Positions 23,199 through 33,640 of a stretch of 64,000 bases of DNA are shown here, in pieces. The stretch's first letter is position 1, and each line of letters opens with the position of its first letter. The stretch lies in NCBI GenBank assembly GCA_032622095.1, contig CP136066.1:57564609-57628608 (forward strand), read 5' to 3'. This DNA is from Siphonodentalium dalli (taxonomy: Eukaryota; Mollusca; Scaphopoda; Gadilida; Siphonodentaliidae). Under the pieces are notes generated by a model that was given only the letters and a program-made list of their open reading frames with translations, was not told where the DNA came from and searched no databases. Both the position numbers and the translations under genes were made by a program.

Positions 23199-24640
23199 CA
23201 GGGTTTCCGTTAGTACGGCTCAGCGTCCGTAGGACGGCCTCATTCCCCTCGCATATTATCTGTTTGGTTCATACATATACCAAATGTCAGTCGCAATGTC
23301 GTAAACAAATCCGGTTACAACGGGAGTTCGGGTGTTAAATAGAATACTGGTGAAAAAGCGGGTCAAATAGCGACGTTAGATACAGCGTAATGCATGTCGC
23401 GGTAACATCAAAAAATGTCGGACTGCTGAATATGCATATTTTTGTGTACGGGATGAAACTACTCATGCTCGAAAATCCCGTGATATCGTAGGATTACATA
23501 ATTTGATCAAAGAACGCCGAATTTCTTAGTCGGGACATTTTTATGCACGGGATTTTCATGAATGAAACTGCTCCTCTCCGAGATCCCGTGCTATCGTACG
23601 GTGGTACATAATAAATGGGTCCCCCTGCAGAGTCCATGAGGTATAGAACGGAGTTTTAGCCAACGTGTTATAAAATATAATTTGGCGGGAGATGTGAACA
23701 CGTGCGTCGTTGATTGTGCTTGGGGACAACGCAACTATTATTTACCGTCCTTTGACATTATCTCCATATTGGGGAGGGGGTACGTATGTGTTTGTCTTTA
23801 TCACCCATGTATGTAATATGGTTCAAATGAATGGTGTTGTTAACTTGTCACTATGAATTCCCACTATAAAGACTGATTTCGGGACAGGTTCCGTTTTACT
23901 GTGAAATAAATCACGTTGGGATTTTGTTGACTATGCGCATAATAAGCAATTGCGGTCGTCAGTTTATGGACTAATATATAGAGACTAGTGAACAAGCTAC
24001 GCGTTCCGAGTGAAAGATGTCCCTACCCACAGGTATTAGGCACAATTTTTGTTTTTAAATTTAATAAAAATCTCTTTTTATTAATTTTTTTTGGTGCCAA
24101 ATACCTGTGTCGCTACCATTCGTATTTTGCCGCTATAAATAGCTCATGCAGTATGACGTCACAGCGCACAAATAGTTTTACGATTGACAGCGTATATCAT
24201 GTCAGTTTCATTTTCACAGAAGCTGCTTGCAATTCTAGGAAATACTTTATTCAATTCTCCTTGCTATCTATTATTGGTCAATGCATAGATGTTTTGTAGT
24301 GTTTAGATTCATCGGAATCTTATTGTATAAATTTGTAAACAATAACTAGTAGCTTGTTCATTTATATATAATCTTCAATCAGACGGCAGTCTTATGTGCG
24401 TAATTAGTTGATTGATTATCTGGATACCATCAACAGAATTAATGCACCCACGGAAATGATTGACTTGCGTAATATATACGTAGCTTTGGTTGCTTTGTGA
24501 GACTCTTATGTGCAAGGAAATTGCTACTTTTCAGTGTCAAATAACAAAATTTTCGCCCGACGGGACGAACCATGGTCGTCCCGTCGCGTTATGTGTTTCC
24601 CCAATACGGACTCATTAATTTTCCCCTCGCGGAAACCCTG
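23199..24640. mobile_element. Non-autonomous hAT-like element inside unit B, 1,442 bp
   Basis: The ends CAGGGTTTCCG and CGGAAACCCTG are perfect complements over 11 bp. GTTTAGC is duplicated at 23192-23198 and 24641-24647 (GTTTAGCC if one terminal base is shared, which would match the 8-bp hAT rule). Unit A carries the empty site (GGTGTTTAGCCAACAATAAC, near 19676). A hairpin-like pair CCACAGGTATT...AATACCTGTG lies inside at about 24018-24107. No transposase is visible. Confidence 0.9.
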
Positions 24641-25171
24641 GTTTAGCCAACAATAACATGAATTGAATTGTTTTTGTGGTTATTCATTGTGTTAGCCTGT
24701 AGAAATAACATCTTGCTGATAAATTTGTAGTTGTTGTTGTTGTTGTAACCGTGGTAATGCACCAAAGGTGGCAATATTGGTTGAAATACAAAGAGTAACT
24801 TCTGTAAACGTGCTAAATCGCCAAAGATTATTTAATTATAGTCTAAGATTGGTTGAAATATAAAGAGATAAATATATTATTAGCCCGCTGCCAAGAATTA
24901 TTACAGAGTTCAATACTGTTATTGATTGGGTTATCTAAGTTTTAGAATGAAGAGTGTTTGTTTGTTCGTTCAAATAAATTTGGTTTGAGTTATTTCGGAG
25001 AGTTTATGGGAACGTATTGAATATGGAAGAAATGCCGGGGTTGATATAATATACGCTTTATAGTAAAGAGCGTTATATGTTTGCTTCGGGGTTTCATGGG
25101 TTCAACTAATGTCGGCAAATGTATGTGAGAAGTGAGGTGGGAAATGGAATAGGTATTGAGTGATGACGGTG

Positions 25172-25640
25172 GAAATGCCGTGGTTTCTGTACCAATCGTT
25201 CTATGATAAAGAGCGTTGTTTGGCAGTATTGGGGGTAGTGATGTTGAGGGAAATATGCCGTGATTATTGTATCAACTACTATATAATATATATAGTAATG
25301 CGGCGTTGGTGGGGGGGGTGTCTACATTGAGGGATAATATGCCGTGGTTTCTGTACCAATCGTTCTATGATAAAGAGCGTTGTTTGGCAGTATTGGGGGT
25401 AGTAATATTGAGGGAAATATGCCGTGATTATTGTATCACCTACTATAAAATATATAGTGTATTGTGGCGGTGGTGGGGGGGGTGTCTACATTGAGGGATA
25501 ATATGCCGTGGTTTCTGTACCAATCGTTCTTATGATAAAGAGCGTTGTTTGGCAGTATTGGGGGTAGTAATATTGAGGGAAATATGCCGTGATTATTGTA
25601 TCAACTACTATATAATATATATAGTGTATTGTGGCGTTCG
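25172..25640. repeat. Three tandem subrepeats of about 165 bp (unit B)
   Basis: Counterpart of 20211-20680; differs by a few substitutions and by the length of the G-runs. Confidence 0.75.
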
Positions 25641-25770
25641 TGTGCTATGTCAATGAATATATGATTGAGTTAAGCATATTGGAGGGAATGATGATGTAAC
25701 TGAGTTATGAACGGGAGTTTGCCATATTGAAATCCCATTAGTGTTTAGAACGCGGAGATATCAGAGACTG

Positions 25771-25926
25771 ATGCGAAAGGCAATGATTGACAGATTGGCA
25801 TGTTTCGTGAATAGACAATTGGGCAAAGACGCCAAGTGTCAGTCGTTAGCGAAAGATATATATTACATGTCTATTAGGTTAAATTTACTTCGGCATCATG
25901 ACTCAACGTACACCTGTTATCGATAA
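25771..25926 (+). CDS. Small hypothetical frame C, unit B (51 aa)
   Basis: Duplicate of 20810-20965 with one conservative change. Weakly supported; see that entry. The accompanying frame at 25955-26194 is also duplicated. Confidence 0.2.
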   Translation: MRKAMIDRLACFVNRQLGKDAKCQSLAKDIYYMSIRLNLLRHHDSTYTCYR

Positions 25927-28900
25927 TTGAATTAGAGATTTGGGAAATGAGACAATGCCCTGTTTGATGTATATGCTAAATGATCATGCCACTGGTATGA
26001 GTAAAGATTATCGTTTTTTGTTTTTTTTGGCAAGTTCATTATGTGAGGTGGCAGGGTGCCTATCTCTATGTCTAAGGGGTGGGATGGGAGAAGGTGCCGT
26101 CTGGTCTGCCTTTGTAAAACCTGTTTTATATAATACTAATAAAAGTTATGTACACTATCTATCATTAGTGATTGTGAGGTATTTTGATACATGATTATGA
26201 ATGTTCGATATCAGTTGTCATCTGATATAAATCATATGTTTCCGTACTTTCGTTTGACCAATTCGTCGAAGGGCTGCTAAATGAGGGATTAGAAAGCGAT
26301 GAATCTTTTGGAGTGTGTGTGGCGTACGGTGTATATAATTTACGATGCCGGCCGCGTTTGTTATCTGCGCGATCCGATTTTGTGTCTGGCGTAGTATTAT
26401 AAGAATTTTGTGTTGTAATTAATTTGTGTTTTATGACATTTGGTTCCTGTGTTTGTGGCCTTGATTGGTCGCTGGGTGAAAATTGCGGGGGTGATTGGCT
26501 GTCTGTTTTATTAAAATGTTTTGAAGCCATGAGTCTGTTGGCTAACTCAGCCAATGGTATTGAAGAACTGTCGTCTGTGTTTGATCGCTCAAGTTGAGCG
26601 CGCTTAATTGCCGTCGTTTTGAGGTCATCGTCTGATTCCAACGTGGATTGAGAGTTATTACTATCAACACTGGTTTCACTCGGTGGAAATGCAAATCGAT
26701 TATGTCGTTTATTCTTTAAATGAGTGGGCCGTTGGGGTGTTGGCCAATCAACAGGGGATGGTTTGATGTGTTTAGCATGTGATTTTGTTAATTTAGCAGA
26801 TAGGTCATGTCTTAATATGTAAGACATGGGGCCTGTTTGTTTTAAGATACGCCAAAACGGCTCATATTTAAATGAAAATTTGTGATTTGGTTGATGGATT
26901 TTGTAATAGACGGATTGGCCTATTTTAAAGGTTGGAATAGATCCACCTCTGTTCTGTTTGTGGTTGCGAGAGGCTGTTTCGAGAAGAGATTTTGTAGTTT
27001 TAAAAATAATGTGTTGATTTTGAAGCGTGGTGGCTAAAAAATCCTCTCCTAAATACTTTTCTCTGTGTGTTAAAATTCGGTCTATGCTTATCTGTGGTTC
27101 TCTAAAAAAAAGTTAGAAAAAATGGTGAATGTGTATGTACACTGGAACAATAGAAGTTCATTGCTTGTGATGCATAATTTAGATATAGGTCCCAATTTTC
27201 TACATTTGCTTGGGTGATTGTTGAAATGATTGATGCTAGACTTCTATGCGATCGTTCTGACTTCCCATTAGATTGGGGTCTGTAAAAACTAGTGAGGCGG
27301 TGATTGATATGGTAATATTTACAAAATTCAGTGAAGGTAGAGTTTGCAAATTCCGACCCATTATCTGTCATTATTGACTCAACTGATCCAAATAAAGTGA
27401 AATACTCTGAATTCAATCTCTCTAAAATTGTATCCACCATTTTGTTAGGTAATGCGTATGCTAAAGTATGTAATGAAAATTGATCAATAATAGTTAAGAT
27501 AAATCTATTTCCTGATTGTGTTTTGGGGGAAAATGGTCCCATAAGATCGATGGCTATGAGTTGTCCTGGTCTCTCGATGGGGCAGTGACTGGTTGAAGCG
27601 GGATTTTTGGATTGTAAGCATTACGTTGTCGGCATGTATGACAATTGTTTATGTATGTGACAATTTTTGCAAACAACTGAGGTGTGTAATATCTGTTTCG
27701 TATGGTCGCGTATAGCGATTGTACCGCTCTATGGCAGAGACTGTGATATTGGGATATAACTTCCTGCGCTATTTTGTCCATTATATATATTCGTAATTTA
27801 GGTATGTCATTATATATTGATATATAGTGTAGGATACCATCTTTGAGAATAAAGGTTTTTGCTAATTTTTCGGGTATATTTGTTGATTGCATTTGTTTGA
27901 TAATCTCGGTGATTGTGTGGTCTGCTGATTGTTCATCTCTTATATTAGTTATAGGAGGAAGGACCGGGATGTCGTCAAGATCAACTGATGATTCAGAATC
28001 CGTTTTCTTTTTTGGTTGTTTATTTCGTTTTGAGAATTCCTGAATATCTTTCATGTCAAGTATATTAACATCCTGTACAAGGGGATTGGTGGGTGGATTT
28101 GGGTCGCTATCTGTGCAAGAAATGATGCACGGGTGTGTGTCGGGGTTTATCCGACTGCAAAAATCGGCCATAACATTGTTCGTGCCTTTAATATAAGTAT
28201 TTTTTGGGTTCAATGCTGATATTTCCAAAAACCATTTTTGAATTTTTGTGTTTATCAGATCCTGTTTTTTAAACATGTGGATGAGGGGTAAGTGATCTGT
28301 TTTAATCTCTACTTGGGATCCCTGTAAGTAAAATTTAAATTGCCTTGCAAACGTATATATAGCGAATGCTTCTTTTTCCGTGACAGAATAATTCCTTTGT
28401 GATTTGTTAAGTTTTTTACTGGCGAACGCGATTGGTAGTTCAACGTGTTTATCATCTTGGCTATTAGCATATTGTGATAGTATCGCCCCGATACTATGGA
28501 TAGATGCATCTACTGTCAGAATGAACAGTTTGTCGGGATTTGGGTAAGCTAAGATGGGGTCGGTTGCTAAGCTTTCTTTAAGCGTGTCGAACGCTGTTTG
28601 GCACGGCGCATCCCACACAAATTTAGCATATTTGGCTGTGAGTTTGATTAAAGGCAATGCCGTGGATGCGAAAGTAGGAGAATATGACCTGTAAAAATTA
28701 AGAATTCCCAGTAATCTGCGGACTTCTTTAACTGATTTCGGAGGTGGTAGAGACTTGATAATTGAAATTTTTCAGGGTCAGGGGATGTGCCCTTGTCGGA
28801 AATAATATGCCCTAAAAATTTGACTTGTGGTTGGCAAAATTTAGATTTTGATAGTTTAACTATTAAGCCGTATTCCCTGAGTCTGTCAAATAATTTTGTG

Positions 28901-30877
28901 AGCTGCTGTATATGCGTTTGAGGATCGGAGCTATGACAGATCAGGTCATCGACAAATCCTTCTACAAATGGTAAATCGTGTAGGGCCATGTTCATGAGTT
29001 TTAAAAAATACCCTGAGCTCGAGACATATCCCATCGGGGCTCTTTGATAACTGTATTGTCCTTCGGACGTATTCATAGTTAATATGGGAACATGTTCGGG
29101 TTTGACTCCAATAACATGATAAGCATTTGATAAATCAAAGATACTGAAAATAGTTGAGCCGAGTAACTTGGACGATATTTCTGTAAAACTAGGCATAGAC
29201 CATTTTAATGGAATGGAAACATCATTGAGTTTTCTCAGATCGATTACCAATCGGTAATTTGGAGTACCATCGGGGTTGGGTGTGGATTTGCGTATGAGGA
29301 GACTGGGAAATCCCCACGATGAATGGGCAGTGGGTCTAATAATGTCTGCATCTAATAATTTTTTTATCTCAGCAGCCATAATTCGTTGTTTGTTCAGTGG
29401 TGTCGGATATTTTTTGCAAAAAATAGGTAAATTATTTGGTTTGAGGTCGATTTTCATTTTAATTTTTGGACAATATCCTATCTTGTTTATATCATTTGTA
29501 AAAACATCAGGGTATTGTGATACTAGTTGCAATATTTGCTGTTTAAGGTGTTGAGGTGCCACGATATCATCGATAGATATAGGTTGAGTCTTGGTGACTG
29601 GAGGGTTAATGTCTTGCCAGTCACCTATGGTGTTTATACTGTGTTTGATTGGCGGAGATGAGTTAATGTTTTGCTCATCGGATGCCCTGCATATCATTTG
29701 CTCTTGAGTGCCAAATGCTTGTGCTATTACACGACCTTTCCTAATGGACATATGTGACGCCGATTGGTTTTCTATCATGACGCAAATATTTGGATTATTT
29801 GCATCTGCTAGCGTGTCGGTTACATGTACATTTGGTTCGTGTTCGAAAATGGACATGTTGCCTTTGCCCATTCGGATTATAGGTGTGTTAAACATGTCAT
29901 TTGGCCCTATGAGTCTGCCTGTTATGATGGCGCATGAGTGGGGTGATAATGAAACGTTATTTGTTGATCGGATGAGTGATGCAATGTGACCGTCCCTTAA
30001 CATTGGGTATAATTGATTCTGTATTCTGAATTTTTCTAGATCAAAGTAAAGTCTAATACTGTGTTGTTTCATAAAGTCGCGCCCTAAAATGCAGGGACGG
30101 GACAAGGTTGCACATATGACAAATTTGTGAGTAAGAATGAGTTTTCCGATTCTAAATGTGAGATGTGTGGATCCAAAAACTTTCATTGGTGTTCCATCGG
30201 CTGATGTGAGTAACACATGTTCTTTAACTAAAGGTGGTCGATTTGGCATGGATCTATAAATGTCGTATTTCAAGCAACTGGTGGTTGCCCCGGAGTCTAA
30301 TAGTGAACGAATGCGTTGTTTGTGTATTTTAATGATAGTTGAGCATGGTGTTTGGTTTAGAGCACCATCTGTCATATCACTTGGATATTTAAGTACTGGT
30401 ATAGTGTGTTGTATGGGTTTTAATGGTGGTATTACAGGGTTAATTGCAGTATTGGAATGTGATTCGCGAGAATTGGCGCATGTTGACTTTCTTTTGGATG
30501 ATGAATGAGAATTAGTAATTTGTTGGTGCTTTGGTTTTTCAAGGCGATTCACGGTTTTAAATTGGGAAGGAAAGTTTAAATCAAGAAGAGGTAAGATAGA
30601 CTTATTGGATATATTATGAAATATGGATTTCATAGAGGGACACCTGTTATTGCAGTTGGTGGTATGTGTGACCTGCCTGCGGCGAGGAAGATTAAGTGGG
30701 CGCCGCGTGCGGTAATTAATATATCGTTGGTTTTGACACTTTGATGGTAGCGTGGGGTAATGATTAATGGGCTGCAGCTGTGAATCATAGACTCTATGCT
30801 TTTGAGATTCGTATGTTCGATGAGCTTTAGCATATCTATGATTGTGGCCGCCTATGGTGCTAATTTGATGTGTAATT

Positions 30878-30929
30878 GGACTCATTGCCTTGCGTCTACT
30901 TGGGGTCAAATTTGTGCAGGAATGAGTCC
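30878..30929 (-). promoter_or_regulatory. Stem-loop downstream of the frameshift site
   Basis: In sense, GGACTCATT (30921-30929) pairs perfectly with AATGAGTCC (30878-30886) across a 34-nt loop. The stem begins 6 nt after the slippery heptamer, the usual spacer for a -1 frameshift stimulator. Confidence 0.7.
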
Positions 30930-32079
30930 TTATCTGTTTAAAAATTGGTTATTATTTTGAGCCCGACGTCTGCATTGGTCTGTGGTATGATTGTTTAATC
31001 TGCAGTATGTACAGAAGAGGAGTCGTTGAGCTGTTGTAGTATATCTTGCATCCATGGTTTGGATGCGGTTTGGATGGGAGACCCTTGGTTCAGAGTAGGG
31101 GTGGTGAGAATTTGAAGGTTGGCGCCTGTGGGGGTGATCATTGATTCGGTGTCTGTCTTTGGATTGGTGGGGGGTGTAAGTGGATTGTGATGGCCCTCTT
31201 GGAATGTGCCGGTGGTTATTGTCGATATCCATTGGTTGAGGGGATTGTAACTGTGGGAATTGGTTATAATCATTATGATGTTCACCGTAACGTAAGCGAT
31301 AGCGTTGCCGAAGGTTCATTTCGCGTAGGGCAATATCAGTAGCTCTATCAAGCGTTACGGGGTCGTCTTTGAGAAGCCTGAATTTGATACTAGAGTCGCG
31401 AATACTGTCGGAAAAAAAAAAATGCTACTAATTGTGTTTGCACTGCTCTTGTGTTAATTTCATCAGTAAACGCGTGTTTAGCAAGAGTACGTATGCGTTC
31501 TGCAAACATGGCAATTGTTTCCGTATGTCTCTGCCTAATGGCTCGTAATGAGGAAAGGGCTTGAGGAGAATCAGTTATGGAACTGAATAATGAGCGTAAC
31601 TGTGATTTCAGATCGGTCCAGGTGAACGTGAATTTTCCGTCTGTGTTATTTTCATTTATGAAGCGTTGAATAAATTCAGAAACTTGAGATTTACATGTCT
31701 GAGCGGCAATTTTTATGATAGTCTCATCTTGTGCCGAAATCGCGCGGGAGTATTTTTCCACCGCATGGACCCATTGGGGAAAAGCGTCAGGCTTGCCTTC
31801 GAAGGGTTAAATAATGGAATTCATCCCCAACTGTGCTGTTATTGTTGTTTGTGTTTTTAAACTTTCAGTCTGGTCGCGGATAGAACTAGTGAAATGGCTA
31901 ATTTCATGGGTAAGCCGTGACAATAGCAAGTTTTGAGCATCTTTGCCCATTTCATTAGTAATGTCTGTGTGGGGGGATCTTGCGGTTGATCGGTCCATTT
32001 CCCTGTTTAATTCAAGGTGATGCTGATAATTTTGGCTTGGATGAAAATAATCGCTGCTCTGCGGAGGTGGTGACTCCAT
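30930..32079 (-). pseudogene. gag: gag, broken
   Basis: Encodes the structural core protein. The start at 32079 (Met-Glu-Ser-Pro) is the first ATG after the small upstream ORF. The middle (about 31390-31770) reads like a Ty3-type capsid domain, with the 'LRAIRQRHTETIAMFAERIR' segment typical of Gag capsids. The end has one CCHC zinc knuckle, C-X2-C-X4-H-X4-C, at 30972-31013, after a Pro/His/Arg-rich linker. Breaks: an in-frame TAA at 31807-31809 and a one-base frame change at the A11 run 31412-31422 (plus-strand reading). The stop at 30930 overlaps the frameshift signal into pol. Confidence 0.85.
30936..30942 (-). promoter_or_regulatory. -1 ribosomal frameshift heptamer T-TTA-AAC
   Basis: In gag phase the codons read ..T TTA AAC AGA TAA, so the canonical X-XXY-YYZ heptamer sits one codon before the gag stop (30930-30932). 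Slipping back one base enters the pol frame, which is open across this point. Together with the stem-loop this is how Pol would be made. Confidence 0.8.
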
Positions 32080-32086
32080 TATGTTG

Positions 32087-32566
32087 TTAAGGATTAACGG
32101 TGTCTGTTTTGGGATCTATGGTATGGGTGCGAAATATGCCGTGGCGGTGTATTATGCGATTCAGGTGTATTTGACACGATTCAGGTGATTTATTAGGATG
32201 TTTCATGGGAATTGCCGCGACTATAGAGTTGACAATAAGTTTTGGATAATCCGTAAAATGAGCCGGAAATGTATGCCACTCGTTCCAAGAATCTAGTGTA
32301 TGTCCTGAGTAGTTATTTGTAATCATACAACGCACGTATAAGCGGATTGTATCTTGCGTTATATCAATGCGAATGGGATTGCAATATTTAATGAGTTGTG
32401 GCGATAAAGTTATTTGGTGGGGTAAAGCGTATCTACAGTAAGTTTAAAAATTAAGAACTGAATGTTGTTTGTAAGAGGTGGGTGGTATGGGCTGATCGTT
32501 TGAAGCATGTATTGTAGTAGGATGGGTAGGTAGTGTAGGTGTAGTAGAATCAGGTGATGTGTCCAT
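32087..32566 (-). pseudogene. Small ORF upstream of gag, broken
   Basis: A frame of about 160 codons starting with Met at 32566 and ending at 32087, just 5 nt before the gag start. One TAA (32444-32446) interrupts it. The N-terminal part is Pro/Thr-rich; the rest holds 'TLDSWNEWHTFPAHF' and is moderately basic. I recognise no family. It may be a separate leader protein or the matrix part of Gag in another frame; a frame change between 32090 and 32075 would unite it with gag. Confidence 0.45.
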
Positions 32567-32885
32567 AACCCACGTGAAAAAAAAGGAGTAAAAGAATGCT
32601 AAAAATAGGGGGTGTGCAATTTGACAGCAAATGGGAAAGAAAAGATGGTCACTCACCAATTTCCGAGAAGAATAATGTGCACAAGTCTGTGATGATGAAT
32701 GATGTACAGAATGTTCTTGTCGTGTTTATTGGAAGCCGAAGGGTGTCAAAATCGGATGTTAATGTTTATGTGGATCTGAATCTGGTCTGCAAGAGGCGTG
32801 AGTAATGTTTTTAGCTGGATACACGATGTGAGCTGGTTGTATGAGAATAAAAGGTTGATTCGTCTATATCAGATGAGTATGTATG

Positions 32886-33000
32886 CAGTCCTGTGTGTCC
32901 GAAGGGTTGGTGTGCGGTCCTGTGTGTCCGAAGGGTTGGTGTGCGGTCCTGTGTGTCCAAAGGGTTGGTATGCGGTCCTGTGTGTCCGAATGGTTGAGTT
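32886..33000. repeat. Four 29-bp tandem repeats in the leader
   Basis: The unit 'GCGGTCCTGTGTGTCCGAAG' plus GGTTGGTGT occurs four times with few changes, followed by a looser 'gaggctgt...ccgtggctg' pair to 33090. The leader runs from the right LTR to the first ORF and has no coding content in element sense. Confidence 0.8.
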
Positions 33001-33154
33001 ATGGTTGACCGATGCAGTGGTCTAGTGTGTGAGGCTGTCTATCCGTGGCTGGAGTGTAAGGCTGTATCCCCGTGGTTGAGTAGCGGTTTGAGATTGTTTC
33101 TGCTCTGTAGTGATCGTCTAGTGGCCGAGACTTCAAGTTGTGTGGTGAGACGTA

Positions 33155-33172
33155 GAACTGTTCACGGTACCA
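33155..33172 (-). promoter_or_regulatory. Candidate primer binding site
   Basis: In sense, TGGTACCGTGAAC starts 9 nt after the end of the 5' LTR. It begins TGG, complementary to tRNA CCA ends, but I could not match the following bases to a specific tRNA, and the 9-nt gap is larger than usual. Confidence 0.3.
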
Positions 33173-33181
33173 TTAATACTA

Positions 33182-33640
33182 TGTGAGGTAATGAACACAT
33201 AGATATAGTAGGTACAAGTCTTTATTATGTTGTGAATAAGATATGCAGTGTGTACAAATATAATGATCAAGAGTCGCCGCGAAGTGATGTCCCCGAATGG
33301 GTGATGCCTGGTGTGAATGATGCCTGGATATAACCTCGAGATGAGATGAGTCTAGTGAAAGCATGATGTGATGGGATGTGGTTGTTTCTTATGTACTATT
33401 TGGGATGCATATTAGATGAGGCGTTTGGCAATACACATCGGGATTGGTTCCACCGTTATGGTCATCTCCCGTGACCATATTTGGGAGCCATCTTCATTGT
33501 GTGTATGTCTTCGCTGGGAGTAAGACGTGTGAGGTTTCGTTAAGAACCGAACACGAATATCTGAGTTTGGGGTTTTATATATTGGGACATTCGTATAGTT
33601 TGAATCAAGTTGTGAGATTATAATGGGTAGTTATCTCACA
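33182..33640 (-). repeat. LTR, right (5' LTR of the element)
   Basis: 459 bp, same length as the left LTR, with five substitutions. In element sense TATATAAAA lies at 33573-33581 and AATAAA at 33221-33226, giving a usual promoter-to-polyadenylation layout. The LTR ends at TTATCTCACA and is followed by the CATG duplication. Confidence 0.95.

Larger units (their letters stand above)
21701..26661. repeat. Internal 3.5-kb tandem duplication, unit B
   Basis: Second unit, again starting with TTTAGGG and a 29-T tract (21709-21737), ending at GAGTTATTAC. It is longer than unit A only because a 1,442-bp hAT-like element sits at 23199-24640. Here the pol tail joins the rest of pol, so this is the ancestral position. 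Confidence 0.92.
26195..30942 (-). pseudogene. pol: pol: protease, reverse transcriptase, RNase H, integrase; frame-broken
   Basis: Encodes the replication enzymes of the element. Along the minus strand: protease with the D-S-G-A motif near 30285-30303; RT with its catalytic F-V-D-D box at 28943-28957; RNase H with the T-V-D-A-S start near 28500-28520; the integrase zinc module (H...C-H-T-C type) near 27640-27760; the integrase core with Asp in 'IDLMGP', 'TDNGSEF' (about 27350-27368) and the Glu of 'NGKSER' (about 27255-27275); and an integrase C-terminal GPY/F-like module at about 26760-27000. A Ser/Thr/Gln-rich tail of some 180 residues follows and ends at 26195. Pol is in the -1 frame relative to gag and enters at the slippery site 30936-30942. 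Frame changes occur near 28768-28772 (A run in sense), in a C4 run near 27577-27580, and at A8 27104-27111. All lie in homopolymers, so sequencing error is possible. Confidence 0.93.
13487..33640 (-). mobile_element. Giant env-bearing Ty3-type LTR retroelement, 20.15 kb
   Basis: Two 459-bp direct LTRs bound the element, and CATG is duplicated at its borders (13483-13486 and 33641-33644). On the minus strand the order is LTR, leader with short repeats, small ORF, gag, pol (protease, RT, RNase H, integrase), a roughly 9-kb accessory region, env-like gene, purine tract, LTR. That is the gene order of env-bearing Metaviridae. The accessory region has genes on the opposite strand, an internal 3.5-kb tandem duplication and a hAT-like insertion; without the last two the element would be about 15.2 kb. 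All major genes are broken. Copy 1 of the flanking duplication retains the empty site. Confidence 0.95.

Noticed and set aside
29276-30508. Plus-strand open frames opposite the RT and protease region
   Set aside because: Shadows of the minus-strand pol gene with no independent support.
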